A stretch of DNA of 64,000 bases from Maritimibacter alkaliphilus HTCC2654 (GTDB taxonomy: Bacteria; Pseudomonadota; Alphaproteobacteria; Rhodobacterales; Rhodobacteraceae): contig NZ_CH902578.1 of assembly GCF_000152805.1 (NCBI RefSeq), positions 2,379,074 to 2,443,073 on the forward strand, in the 5' to 3' direction. Under the pieces are notes generated by a model. The model was not told the origin of the DNA and searched no databases. It saw only the letters and a program-made list of their open reading frames with translations. The translations under genes and the position numbers were made by a program. Below are positions 8,537 through 18,176 of this stretch, piece by piece (position 1 is the stretch's first letter; every line of letters begins with the position of its first letter).

Positions 8537-9628
8537 TCAACGGGTAAGTTCGACCGCCGTGATCGCATAGGCGAAGGTGGCCGGGTCCAGTTCGTCGCGC
8601 GGCTTTCCGTCGATCTCGGCCTGCGGGTACATCAGGAACGGCACGGTTGCGTTCTCCGCCCCCGGCAGAACGACGTCATGGGCGAAGTTGTAGCCGATCC
8701 AGTTGCCTTCCCAGCTTCCGAACAGCCCGGCCCGCGCATCTTCCACCAGCGGATGATCGAGCGGCAGGTTCCCCTCGCCCTCCTGCAACATCACCTTGCG
8801 CACGTCGGCAGGATCGGCCGGAATCCAGCCGTATCCATCGACGAACACCTCGGCCCGGCAATGCTGCGCCTTGGTGACATCCTCGGACCCGGCGCCAAGG
8901 CTCTTGTAGCCAAAGGCCGAGGGCGCCACGCGCAAACCATACACATCGCGCGCCGGAAGCCCGGCGGCGCGCGCCAGCCCCACGTAAAGCGCATTCAGGT
9001 CGGCGCATTTGCCCGTCAGATCGCCCACTTCCAGCATCGAGGCGATATCGCCCAGCCCACAGCCCGGCGTGTCCGGGTTGCGGGCGGTGTTCTCGACGAT
9101 CCACTCGTAGATCGCCCGCGCCTTGCGCAGATCGGTGTCCGCATACCGGGTAATCATGTCGGCGGTTTCCTTGACGATCCCGTCGGTCGGCAAAAGCTCG
9201 GTCGCCGCCGTGTAAAGCGCGCGCTCCTCCGCGCTCAGGCTGGCATCGCCTGTCGGCGCGCTCAGATCCTTGGCCCGGTCCTGCGTTTCGACCCGCGCGA
9301 CGATGTTCAGCGTCGCCGTCTCGACCCCCGACCATTCGGCGTGCAGATACTGTGCCCCGCTCGGCCCATCCGTCACGATCTCGGCCCTGTCCGCGTTCGT
9401 CGTCCACTCCACCGCCTGCGGCTTCATCCAGCCGCCTTCGTGGACCGACGGCACCGGCACCCAGGCCTGTGAGGGCTTGCCGCCCGCCGGCAGATCGACC
9501 CGGGTGGTCAGTTCGAACAGGCGCCAGCCCGACGGCTGCGGCTGGAACGCGGCCAGCCCCGCCTTCGGCAGCATCGCCGCGAAAGGGGCCGCCGCGCCAA
9601 GTTTCATGAGGCTCCGCCTGTCGATCAT
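8537..9628 (-). CDS. secreted transglutaminase-like domain protein
   Basis: 363 residues. The N-terminus (MIDRRSLMKLGAAAPFAAM) looks like a Tat-type export signal. The transglutaminase/protease-like core has Cys208 in TGKCADLN, His256 in the HCRAEVF segment and an Asp around 272 in PADPAD, matching the Cys-His-Asp triad. Members of this superfamily are mostly peptidases or cross-linking enzymes; the natural substrate is unknown. It ends 3 bp from the kinase stop on the opposite strand and lies downstream of dnaE2 with a gap of about 125 bp that contains no recognisable gene. Confidence 0.85.
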   Translation of the reverse strand: MIDRRSLMKLGAAAPFAAMLPKAGLAAFQPQPSGWRLFELTTRVDLPAGGKPSQAWVPVPSVHEGGWMKPQAVEWTTNADRAEIVTDGPSGAQYLHAEWSGVETATLNIVARVETQDRAKDLSAPTGDASLSAEERALYTAATELLPTDGIVKETADMITRYADTDLRKARAIYEWIVENTARNPDTPGCGLGDIASMLEVGDLTGKCADLNALYVGLARAAGLPARDVYGLRVAPSAFGYKSLGAGSEDVTKAQHCRAEVFVDGYGWIPADPADVRKVMLQEGEGNLPLDHPLVEDARAGLFGSWEGNWIGYNFAHDVVLPGAENATVPFLMYPQAEIDGKPRDELDPATFAYAITAVELTR

Positions 9629-9753
9629 CGTCTCGTCTCCTGTTCACGCATCGGCCTTGGGCCGCTTGCTTGGCTTATCGCGTGCACGCGGTCCGGTTTC
9701 AATCCGTCCTCGGATGCGCAACCCGGCTTTGCACCGGCCACGACCACGACGCC

Positions 9754-12636
9754 CTAGACCGGCGCGCCCCGCTCCGGTGTCAGCATGTGGCGGATGAGCG
9801 CGATGGGGTGTGAGCGCAACGTCAGCCGCATCGACACGAAATCCTCGACCACCTGTTCGCCCTCGCTCATCTCGGGGAAATAGGCGGCAGGCTCCACGAT
9901 CCCCTCGCCGTCCAGATCGCCCGCGAACAGCGGCAGGGGCTTTTCGCCCGTGATCGCCCGCGCCTCCCACAACGCCTCGCGCCGGGACAGCCCGAGGTCA
10001 GCGAAAGCATCCGCCTCGGCCAACCGCGCCAGCAGCCGGGGCGACACGCCCGACCGCCGCCACACGTCCTCGACCACCGCATAGCCGTTGCCGCGCGCCG
10101 CCGTGATCCAAGCGGCCTCCTCCTCGGCCATCCCGCGCAACTGCCGGAACCCCAGCCGCACGGCGAGCCCGCCCTTGCCATCCGGCTCCATCACATTGTC
10201 CCAATAGCTTGCGTTGATGCAGACCGGGCGCACTTCGACCCCATGTTCGCGTGCATCCCGCACGATCTGCGCGGGCGCATAGAACCCCATCGGCTGCGCG
10301 TTGAGCAGCGCACAACAGAAGATGCCGGGGTGATGACACTTGATCCACGCGCTCGCATAGACCAGCAGCGCGAAACTCGCCGCATGGCTTTCGGGAAAGC
10401 CGTAGGAGCCGAACCCCTCGATCTGGGAAAAACACCGCTCGGCAAAGTCCAGATCATACCCGTTCGCCCGCATCCCCCGAATGAACCGCGTGCGAAAATC
10501 GCTGACGCTCCCATGCTTCTTGAAGGTCGCCAGAGAGCGCCGCAACTGATCCGCCTCCTCCGGGGTGAACCCGGCCCCCGTGATGGCGATCTGCATCGCC
10601 TGTTCCTGAAACAGCGGCACCCCCAGCGTTTTGCCCAGCACCGCGCCCAGCGCATCCGAGGGAAACTCCACCGCCTCCTCGCCGTTTCGCCGCCGGATAA
10701 AGGGGTGCACCATGTCGCCCTGTATCGGCCCCGGCCGGATGATCGCCACCTGAATGACGAGGTCGTAAAACGTTCGCGGCTTCATGCGCGGCAGGAAATT
10801 CATCTGCGCGCGGCTTTCCACCTGAAACACCCCCAGACTGTCGGCCCGGCAGAGCATGTCATAGACCACCGGGTCTTCCGGCGGCAGCGAGGCGAGCGTA
10901 TGGTCGATCCCCAGATGGCTGTCCATCAGCCCGAACGCCTTGCGGATACAGGTCAGCATCCCCAGTGCCAGAACGTCGACCTTGAGGATGCCCAGCGCGT
11001 CGATGTCGTCCTTGTCCCAGCAGATGACCGTCCGGTCCTCCATCGTCGCGTTCTCGATCGGCACCAACTCGTCCAGCCGCCCTTCGGTGATGATGAACCC
11101 GCCGACATGCTGGCTGAGATGCCGGGGAAACCCCTGTATCTCGTCCACCAGATCGAGCACCTGATCGAGCTTCGGGTCGTCCGGGTCCAGCCCGATTTCC
11201 CGCAGCCGCGCCGACCGCATCCCCGTGCCGCCCCAGCCCCAGACCTGAGACGACATGGAGGCGATGGTGTCCTCGGTCAGCCCCATCGCCCGGCCCACCT
11301 CGCGGATCGCCCGCTTGCCACGATAATGAATGACCGTGGCGCAGAGCCCGGCCCGGTGCCGCCCGTAGCGTTGATAGATGTGCTGGATCACCTCTTCGCG
11401 CCGCTCATGCTCGAAATCCACATCGATGTCCGGCGGTTCGTCCCGCGCCTCGGACACGAAACGCTCGAACACCATCGTCCCGATCTCGGGGCTGACACTG
11501 GTGACCCCCAGAGCATAACACACGACCGAGTTCGCCGCCGACCCGCGCCCCTGACACAGGATGCCACGCGAGCGGGCGAAAGCGACGATGTCGTTCACGG
11601 TCAGGAAATAGGGCTCGTAGTTCAGCTTGGCGATGAGCGCGAGTTCATGCTCCAGCATCTTCGACACCCGCTCCGGTGCCCCCGCCGGATACCGCTCCCT
11701 CAGCCCCCGTCGGGCCAGTCGCGACAGCCGCGCCGAGGGCGTCTCGCCATCGGCGATCTCTGACGGATACTCATAGCGCAACTCGTCCAGTTGAAAGCCC
11801 AGCCGATCCGCGATCTCACCCGACCGATGCACCGCATCCTCGTGCCCGGCGAAAAGCCGCAGCATCTCACTTTCCGAGCGCAGACGCCGCTCGGCATTGG
11901 GCTGCGCCAGATGCCCCAGCGCCTCGACCCGCACGCCTTCGCGCACCGCGCTCAACACGTCGACCAGCTTGCGCCGCCGCCCGTGGTGCATGATCGGCTC
12001 GGCACTGGCCACGGTCGGCAGCCCCAGTTCCTTAGCCAGCGCCGCGAGATGCGTGAAGCGCTGCGCGTCTCGCCCGTCATAGCGCGGCGCGAGCACCAGA
12101 TGCATGTCGTCCCGGTAGCGCGCGAGCAAAGGCCCGACCCTCTTGCGCAGCCCGGCCCCCGGCGGATGCAAGAGCAGTTCCATCCCGTCGAGCGCCCCAC
12201 CCAAATCGCCGAGCCTGATAAGACACGATCCCTTCTCGGCCCTGAGCCGCCCGGTGGAAATCAACCGCGACAGCCGCCCCCACGCCGCTCGGTCCCGTGG
12301 CAAGGCGGTGATCGCCAGCCCTTCCTCCGTCACGATCCGCGCGCCGGGCAGCAGACGGGGCGCATTGTCGATGGGCAGGCGATAAGGCTCGGGCAGATGC
12401 GCGGGTTTGGGCGGACCTATGATGCCCTGCTCGGCCTCCAGCCGCGCCCGCGCCTCGGCCATCTTCGCGATCTCCCGGCTGAACGTATGCGCGCGCACGA
12501 TCCCGGCGACCGAATTCACATCGGCCACCGCCAGCGCCCGCATCCCGGTCAGCGCCGCCCGATCCACGTATTCCTCGGCATGGCTCCCGCCGGTGAGAAA
12601 CGTGAAATTCGACGTTATGCAAAGCTCCACGAACAT
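9754..12636 (-). CDS. dnaE2: error-prone DNA polymerase DnaE2 (ImuC), lacking the C-terminal OB domain
   Basis: 960 residues. The order is PHP domain (starting ELCITSNFTFLTGGSHAEE), polymerase core with GRGSAANS at 363-370 and the catalytic aspartates in PDIDVDFE at 402-409, then the thumb/helix-hairpin-helix region. DnaE2 proteins are normally about 1050-1090 residues and end in an OB-fold; here the frame stops directly after the HPIALIR segment that precedes that fold, and I see no OB-like sequence in other frames before the next gene. The enzyme carries out damage-induced translesion synthesis with ImuA and ImuB, but neither gene is nearby. A LexA box lies 13 bp upstream of the start. Confidence 0.9.
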   Translation of the reverse strand: MFVELCITSNFTFLTGGSHAEEYVDRAALTGMRALAVADVNSVAGIVRAHTFSREIAKMAEARARLEAEQGIIGPPKPAHLPEPYRLPIDNAPRLLPGARIVTEEGLAITALPRDRAAWGRLSRLISTGRLRAEKGSCLIRLGDLGGALDGMELLLHPPGAGLRKRVGPLLARYRDDMHLVLAPRYDGRDAQRFTHLAALAKELGLPTVASAEPIMHHGRRRKLVDVLSAVREGVRVEALGHLAQPNAERRLRSESEMLRLFAGHEDAVHRSGEIADRLGFQLDELRYEYPSEIADGETPSARLSRLARRGLRERYPAGAPERVSKMLEHELALIAKLNYEPYFLTVNDIVAFARSRGILCQGRGSAANSVVCYALGVTSVSPEIGTMVFERFVSEARDEPPDIDVDFEHERREEVIQHIYQRYGRHRAGLCATVIHYRGKRAIREVGRAMGLTEDTIASMSSQVWGWGGTGMRSARLREIGLDPDDPKLDQVLDLVDEIQGFPRHLSQHVGGFIITEGRLDELVPIENATMEDRTVICWDKDDIDALGILKVDVLALGMLTCIRKAFGLMDSHLGIDHTLASLPPEDPVVYDMLCRADSLGVFQVESRAQMNFLPRMKPRTFYDLVIQVAIIRPGPIQGDMVHPFIRRRNGEEAVEFPSDALGAVLGKTLGVPLFQEQAMQIAITGAGFTPEEADQLRRSLATFKKHGSVSDFRTRFIRGMRANGYDLDFAERCFSQIEGFGSYGFPESHAASFALLVYASAWIKCHHPGIFCCALLNAQPMGFYAPAQIVRDAREHGVEVRPVCINASYWDNVMEPDGKGGLAVRLGFRQLRGMAEEEAAWITAARGNGYAVVEDVWRRSGVSPRLLARLAEADAFADLGLSRREALWEARAITGEKPLPLFAGDLDGEGIVEPAAYFPEMSEGEQVVEDFVSMRLTLRSHPIALIRHMLTPERGAPV

Positions 12637-12649
12637 GAGTCGCGAGTAT

Positions 12650-12664
12650 ATTCACGTTTTGTTC
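12650..12664 (-). promoter_or_regulatory. LexA (SOS) box upstream of dnaE2
   Basis: On the plus strand ATTC-N7-GTTC, i.e. GAAC-N7-GAAT towards dnaE2. Alphaproteobacterial LexA binds the direct repeat GTTC-N7-GTTC; one base deviates. The 7-nt spacer (ACGTTTT) also has the usual T-rich form. The position directly before dnaE2, a classical SOS gene, makes this convincing. Confidence 0.7.
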
Positions 12665-12701
12665 TCATTTGGAGTCCGATCTAAGGCGCGCCCGCGTCCC
12701 T

Positions 12702-12755
12702 CTTCTCTGGTCCGAAAATACCTCGGGGAGGTCTGGAGGGGCAGCGCCCCTCCAG
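12702..12755 (+). repeat. intergenic repeat, copy 1
   Basis: Starts TTCTCTGGTCCGAAAATACC, continues TCGGGGAGGT and ends in a perfect hairpin. The first 25 bp or so recur at 17956-17992 (inverted) and 18115-18165. All three copies lie between genes and next to GC-rich hairpins. Confidence 0.75.
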
Positions 12756-12779
12756 CGGGTCGACGCGGGCTTGCCCGCG
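12733..12779 (-). terminator. two tandem GC hairpins after the secreted Cys protein gene
   Basis: CTGGAGGGGC/GCCCCTCCAG form a perfect 10-bp stem with a 3-nt loop (12733-12755), and CGCGGGC/GCCCGCG a 7-bp stem with a 2-nt loop (12764-12779). They directly follow the stop at 12786 on the minus strand and separate the gpmI operon from dnaE2. No clear T-tract. Confidence 0.55.
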
Positions 12780-12785
12780 GCGAAA

Positions 12786-13238
12786 CTACTCCGCCACCGG
12801 CGGGCAATCCCCGGCCATACAGGCCTCCATCACCTCGAAATCCGCCTCACTCGCCTCGGCAAAGTGATGCGGCATACAGGGATCGACGTCGAGGTAGATC
12901 GCCGCCCCATCCGCTTCGACCCTGAGAAACATCAGCGCGTCGTCCGAGGCCTGCGGCATCCCGCACCACGGGCCAAGGCAACTGACGACCACCACGATAT
13001 CTTCGGCGAAGTCGTTCAGAAACCCGTCCGCGGCCAGCGATTTGCCGACCACGCGCCCGTTCGTCAGCCATTCCTCAGGCGCATCCTCGTCGTAGCTTTC
13101 GGGCAGGCCCTCGGCATCGAAACTCAGCGCCCCGCGCACCACCATATAGCGTTTGGCGGACTCGTCCGCCTCGTGGAAGGCCGTCACCGGGTCATAGCGC
13201 ATGCACGACAGCGCCGCCGCCGGCCCCGGCAGGACCAT
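12786..13238 (-). CDS. secreted cysteine-rich hypothetical protein
   Basis: From the ATG at 13238 about 150 residues. Six cysteines (LSC, SCLGPWC, DPC, EAC, GDC) suggest disulfide bonds in the periplasm. The hydrophobic stretch [16 protein letters not shown], a signal-peptide core, begins before this ATG, so the true start probably lies upstream and overlaps the end of rppH (same strand); the only in-frame ATGs there are at 13355 and 13349, with CTG at 13259 as an unusual alternative. I do not recognise the family. It is the last gene of the gpmI-envC-ctpA-rppH series. Confidence 0.6.
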   Translation of the reverse strand: MVLPGPAAALSCMRYDPVTAFHEADESAKRYMVVRGALSFDAEGLPESYDEDAPEEWLTNGRVVGKSLAADGFLNDFAEDIVVVVSCLGPWCGMPQASDDALMFLRVEADGAAIYLDVDPCMPHHFAEASEADFEVMEACMAGDCPPVAE

Positions 13239-13255
13239 CGCGGCCAGCGCAAGGC

Positions 13256-13759
13256 TCAGAGCCGCGCGCGAAACTCGTCCAGAACCGCGCGGTAGATGTC
13301 CCGCTTGAACGGCACGATGCGCGCGATCATCTCGTCGGGGTCGATCCATGTCCATGTGCTGAACTCCGGGTGCTCGGTCGCGATGTCGACCTGATCGTCA
13401 GTGCCCTTGAAACGCATCAGGAACCACCGCTGTTCCTGCCCCTTGAACTTGCCCTTCCAGACCTTGCCGCTCGCGACAAGCTCCTCGGGCAGATCATAGG
13501 TCAGCCAGTCGGGATGCTCGGCTTCGACCTCGACAAGGTCGGCACTCACCCCGGTCTCTTCCCAAAGCTCGCGAAGCGCCGCATCGCGCGGCGTCTCGCC
13601 CTTGTCCACGCCGCCCTGCGGCATCTGCCAAGCGGTCGCATCGGTGCCAAGATCCTTGGCGTCGATGCGTTGCCCGGCGAACACCTTGCCCTCGGCATTC
13701 GCCAGCACCACGCCCACGCAGGGCCGATACGGCAGCGCCGCGATCTCGTCCGGTGTCAC
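13256..13759 (-). CDS. rppH: RNA pyrophosphohydrolase (NUDIX)
   Basis: 167 residues from the GTG at 13759, giving [16 protein letters not shown], which is the usual RppH N-terminus. The NUDIX box (Gx5Ex7REUxEExGU) is complete at about 50-71, including [17 protein letters not shown]. RppH removes pyrophosphate from 5'-triphosphate ends of RNA (or hydrolyses dinucleoside polyphosphates) and so starts mRNA decay. The start lies 7 bp after the ctpA stop, in the same operon, as in many alphaproteobacteria. Confidence 0.9.
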   Translation of the reverse strand: MTPDEIAALPYRPCVGVVLANAEGKVFAGQRIDAKDLGTDATAWQMPQGGVDKGETPRDAALRELWEETGVSADLVEVEAEHPDWLTYDLPEELVASGKVWKGKFKGQEQRWFLMRFKGTDDQVDIATEHPEFSTWTWIDPDEMIARIVPFKRDIYRAVLDEFRARL

Positions 13760-13766
13760 GGACGGA

Positions 13767-15104
<1,338 letters not shown>

Positions 15105-15152
15105 GTCTCGTCTGCTCACTTTCGTCTCGTTTCGGTCGCGCAATCGCGCCGC

Positions 15153-16295
15153 TCACTCCCCGGATACCGCAAACCAGTCCGCCGGGTCCACAGGCTCGCC
15201 GTCTTTGCGAAGCTCCAGATACAATGTCTGGTTCGCTTCTGCGCCTCCTGCGGTGTCGTTGGAAATCAAAAACGCTTGAGGGTCCGTGGGCGCAGCCCCG
15301 CCCATGAGCCCGATGGGCGCCCCTTTCGGCAGCACCTCGCCCACCTCGCCGAACAGCTGGCCGAGCCCTGCGAACACCAGCAGATAATCCTCTCCCGGCT
15401 CCACGATGGCCACCTGACCATAGTCCAGAAGCGGGCCGAGATACCGGATCGTGGCAGGCCACGGAAGCGTGACGAGGGTGAGAGGTCGGGTCGCGATCAC
15501 CCAGCCCGGACGGCGCACGCCTGCCGCGTCCGCCTCGTCCATCCGGCGGATGATCCGGCCCAGCACCGGCAACTCCAGCGTGCCCTGCGCTTCGGTGAAA
15601 TCCGGGTTGGCGATGGAAACGCTCGTATCCTCGACGGTGGCCGACATCAGGCCCGACGCGAAGCTTTCCAGCGTGTCTGCGGTGGCGATCAGGTTCTCCA
15701 TCGCCTCGGGGTCGGTCGTGATCCGCTTGGGCAGGTCGGTGCGGTTCGACATCGCCTGACTGAGTTCCGTGCGCGCCTGCTGCACCCCGGTCAGACCCTG
15801 TTCCAGCGTCACCACCGCCGATTCCTGCAAGGCCCGCAAAACCGCGACCTCCTGCAAGGCGGCGCGCAGCCGCCCCGCCTCGGCATTCAGCGCCGGGGTC
15901 ACGTCGGACAGGATCATCCCGGTCCGCGCGGTGCCCACCGGCCCCTCGGGATGCAGGAGCAGATGCGGCTCTGGCGAGGATTCGATGGCCTGAAGCACGC
16001 CCAGAAGCTGTGCGAGCCGTTCGTTCTCGGCCCGGAACACACCGTCGATCGCCGCCTCGCGCACCCGCGCCTGTCTCAGCCCTTCGCGCAGCGCGGCGAG
16101 CCCCGCCTCATAGGCCTGCACGGTCTGCGTCAGCGCCGCCACACGGTCGCCCGCGCCGTCGGCACCGTCCAAAGCCTTGGCGGCTTCCTGCAACAAAAGC
16201 ATGGCCTGACGCGCGCTTTCCGTTGGGTCGGTCTGCGCCGTCGCCTGGGTAATCATCGCCAGACACGCGGCGAAAAGGATCGCCGCCCGTCTCAC
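15153..16295 (-). CDS. envC: EnvC-like murein hydrolase activator with degenerate M23 domain
   Basis: 380 residues from the GTG at 16295 that overlaps the gpmI stop (GTGA). A signal peptide (VRRAAILFAACLAMITQATAQ) is followed by a long coiled coil (about 30-260) and a C-terminal LytM/M23-like domain. The zinc-binding histidines of active M23 peptidases are not visible: the usual YAH and HLHFE positions read FAG and LYLEL. Loss of these ligands is typical of EnvC, which activates amidases instead of cutting peptidoglycan itself. Same operon as gpmI and ctpA. Confidence 0.85.
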   Translation of the reverse strand: MRRAAILFAACLAMITQATAQTDPTESARQAMLLLQEAAKALDGADGAGDRVAALTQTVQAYEAGLAALREGLRQARVREAAIDGVFRAENERLAQLLGVLQAIESSPEPHLLLHPEGPVGTARTGMILSDVTPALNAEAGRLRAALQEVAVLRALQESAVVTLEQGLTGVQQARTELSQAMSNRTDLPKRITTDPEAMENLIATADTLESFASGLMSATVEDTSVSIANPDFTEAQGTLELPVLGRIIRRMDEADAAGVRRPGWVIATRPLTLVTLPWPATIRYLGPLLDYGQVAIVEPGEDYLLVFAGLGQLFGEVGEVLPKGAPIGLMGGAAPTDPQAFLISNDTAGGAEANQTLYLELRKDGEPVDPADWFAVSGE

Positions 16296-17812
16296 CGGAC
16301 GATCAGGCTTTCGCCGGTCATCTCGGCGGGTTTTTCGATGCCCATCAGGTCGAGCAGGCTGGGCGCGAGGTCGGCGAGCCGCCCCGACTTGATCTTGGCG
16401 CCCGCAGGCCCGTTGAACAGGGCGACCGGCACCGGATTGGTCGTATGCGCCGTGTGCGGCCCACCCGTGGCCGGGTCGATCATCATCTCGCAATTGCCGT
16501 GATCGGCGGTCACGATCATCGTCCCGCCCTCTTCCTTGAGCGCGATCATGGCTTCTAGAACCTGTTTGTCCACGGCTTCCACGGCGGCGATGGCCGCGTC
16601 CAGATCGCCGGTATGCCCGACCATGTCGGGGTTGGCGAAGTTCACGACGATCAGGTCGTATTTCTCGCGGATCGCACGCACGAGTTCGCGCCCCACCTCC
16701 GGCGCGCTCATCTCGGGCTGCAAGTCATAGGTCGCGACCTTGGGCGACTGCGCCATATAGCGATCCTCGCCCTCCTCCGGGTCTTCTTTGCCGCCGTTGA
16801 GGAAAAAGGTGACGTGCGGATACTTCTCGGTCTCGGCGAGCCGGAACTGCCGCTTGCCCTGCTTGGCGACCCACGCCCCCAGCGTGTTCACGATGTCCTC
16901 GCTCGGAAAAACCGTGGTCATATAGTCGTTGTGATCCTTGGAATACTCGACCATCCCCAGAAGGGCGGCGAGCTTGGGCCGCTGCCCGACATCGAACTCC
17001 GCGAACCCCGGTTCACCGATGGCCCGCAAGATCTCGCGCGCCCGGTCAGCCCGGAAGTTGACGAAGAAGACGCCGTCGCCGTCATGGATGCCGGTGTGCC
17101 CGTCGATCACGACAGGTTCGATGAACTCGTCCGAAACGTCGGCCTCGTAGGACGCCGCAATAGCCGCATCGGCGTTTGCCGCCGTGCCGCCCATCCCCTT
17201 GACCATCGCGTCATAGGCGCGGCTCACCCGTTCCCAGCGATTGTCGCGGTCCATTGCGTAATAGCGCCCGGTGACGCTGCCCACGGTCACACCCTCCGGC
17301 AGGTCCGCGACGAAGTTGGCCACCTGCTCGCGTGCCGAGCGCGGCGCCACGTCGCGCCCGTCGGTGATGACATGCACGCAGACCGGAACCCCCGCCTGCA
17401 CCAGCGCCTGCGCCGCCGCCACGATGTGATCCTGATGCGAATGCACCCCACCGGGCGAGGTCAGCCCCATCAGATGCGCGGTCCCGCCCGACGCCTTCAT
17501 ATCGTCGATGAACCGCATGAGCGCGGCGTTCTGAAAGAACGACCGATCCTCGATGGCAAGGTCGATCTGCCCAAGGTCCATCGCCACGACCCGGCCCGCA
17601 CCGATATTCGTATGCCCGACCTCGGAATTGCCCATCTGGCCCGACGGCAGGCCGACATCGTTGCCATGGGTGATGAGCGTCGCGTTCGGGCAGATCATCA
17701 TCAGCTCGTCGAACGCGGGGGTCTCGGCCAGCGCCACCGCGTTGCCGGAGCTTTCGACCCTGAGGCCCCAGCCATCGAGGATGCACAAAACGACGGGTTT
17801 CGGGGTGGTCAT
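16292..17812 (-). CDS. gpmI: 2,3-bisphosphoglycerate-independent phosphoglycerate mutase
   Basis: 506 residues, full length. CILDGWG at the N-terminus supplies a metal-binding Asp and MGNSEVGHTNIGAG contains the phosphorylated serine (Ser63). The C-terminal metal site (TADHGNCE) and the GHTGD motif are present. The enzyme interconverts 3- and 2-phosphoglycerate in glycolysis/gluconeogenesis with manganese. First gene of a five-gene leftward operon; the following envC start overlaps its stop by 4 bp. Confidence 0.96.
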   Translation of the reverse strand: MTTPKPVVLCILDGWGLRVESSGNAVALAETPAFDELMMICPNATLITHGNDVGLPSGQMGNSEVGHTNIGAGRVVAMDLGQIDLAIEDRSFFQNAALMRFIDDMKASGGTAHLMGLTSPGGVHSHQDHIVAAAQALVQAGVPVCVHVITDGRDVAPRSAREQVANFVADLPEGVTVGSVTGRYYAMDRDNRWERVSRAYDAMVKGMGGTAANADAAIAASYEADVSDEFIEPVVIDGHTGIHDGDGVFFVNFRADRAREILRAIGEPGFAEFDVGQRPKLAALLGMVEYSKDHNDYMTTVFPSEDIVNTLGAWVAKQGKRQFRLAETEKYPHVTFFLNGGKEDPEEGEDRYMAQSPKVATYDLQPEMSAPEVGRELVRAIREKYDLIVVNFANPDMVGHTGDLDAAIAAVEAVDKQVLEAMIALKEEGGTMIVTADHGNCEMMIDPATGGPHTAHTTNPVPVALFNGPAGAKIKSGRLADLAPSLLDLMGIEKPAEMTGESLIVR

Positions 17813-17955
17813 GTCTGCCTCGCTCTTGCCTGACGTATTTCTAGGAGGTCACCGGCCTAAGGGCAATGCGCGAGGGGTTTCGAATGGGCTTGCGCCCATC
17901 CGACTGGCTGGGAGGGCGCTGCCAAGGTCATGTTTGCAGGCGAACATGACCAACC

Positions 17956-17992
17956 CAGACCCTCCCGAGGTATTTTCGGACCAGAGAAGGGA
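17956..17992 (-). repeat. intergenic repeat, copy 2
   Basis: On the minus strand it reads TCCCTTCTCTGGTCCGAAAA followed by TACCTCGGGAGGGTCTG, nearly identical to copy 1 over 30 bp. It lies 17 bp from a 9-bp-stem hairpin (17926-17951). Confidence 0.75.
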
Positions 17993-18114
17993 CACGTTCA
18001 CCTTTGACTAAGGTTAACGCGCTATACTGAGATCACGGTACAGGCTGAGGAGCCGATGACCGAGACCGGAGAAGCCCCCTGCGCCCAGCGTAGGGGGTGG
18101 ACCCCGCCCCCAGC

Positions 18115-18165
18115 TTCTCTGGTCCTCAAATACCTCGGGGGAGTCGCGCTTCAGCGCGACGGGGG
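18115..18165 (+). repeat. intergenic repeat, copy 3
   Basis: TTCTCTGGTCCTCAAATACC, then TCGGGGGAG, two substitutions from copy 1, continuing into two hairpins that serve as the 3' end of the antiporter gene. Confidence 0.75.
18133..18165 (-). terminator. tandem hairpins after the CPA2 antiporter
   Basis: GTCGCGC/GCGCGAC (7-bp stem, 18133-18150) and GGGGGC/GCCCCC with an AGC loop (18151-18165) lie 12-44 bp downstream of the antiporter stop on the minus strand. The AGC-loop hairpin is of the same kind as that in copy 1. Confidence 0.5.
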
Positions 18166-18176
18166 CAGCGCCCCCC

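Larger units (their letters stand above)
17813..18176. other. repeat- and hairpin-rich intergenic region
   Basis: 364 bp between the gpmI start and the antiporter stop, no credible gene. It holds two copies of the repeat in opposite orientation and several perfect hairpins: ATGGGC/GCCCAT (17884-17899), GGTCATGTT/AACATGACC (17926-17951) and CCCCCT/AGGGGG (18075-18097). The gpmI promoter must lie at its left end. Confidence 0.7.

Noticed and set aside
9629-9753. Remnant of the DnaE2 OB domain after the stop
   Set aside because: I read the continuation in the other frames and found no similarity to the OB-fold of DnaE2; the gap is also too short to hold it.
10243-11763. 506-residue plus-strand open frame
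   Set aside because: Antisense to dnaE2 and without any family pattern.
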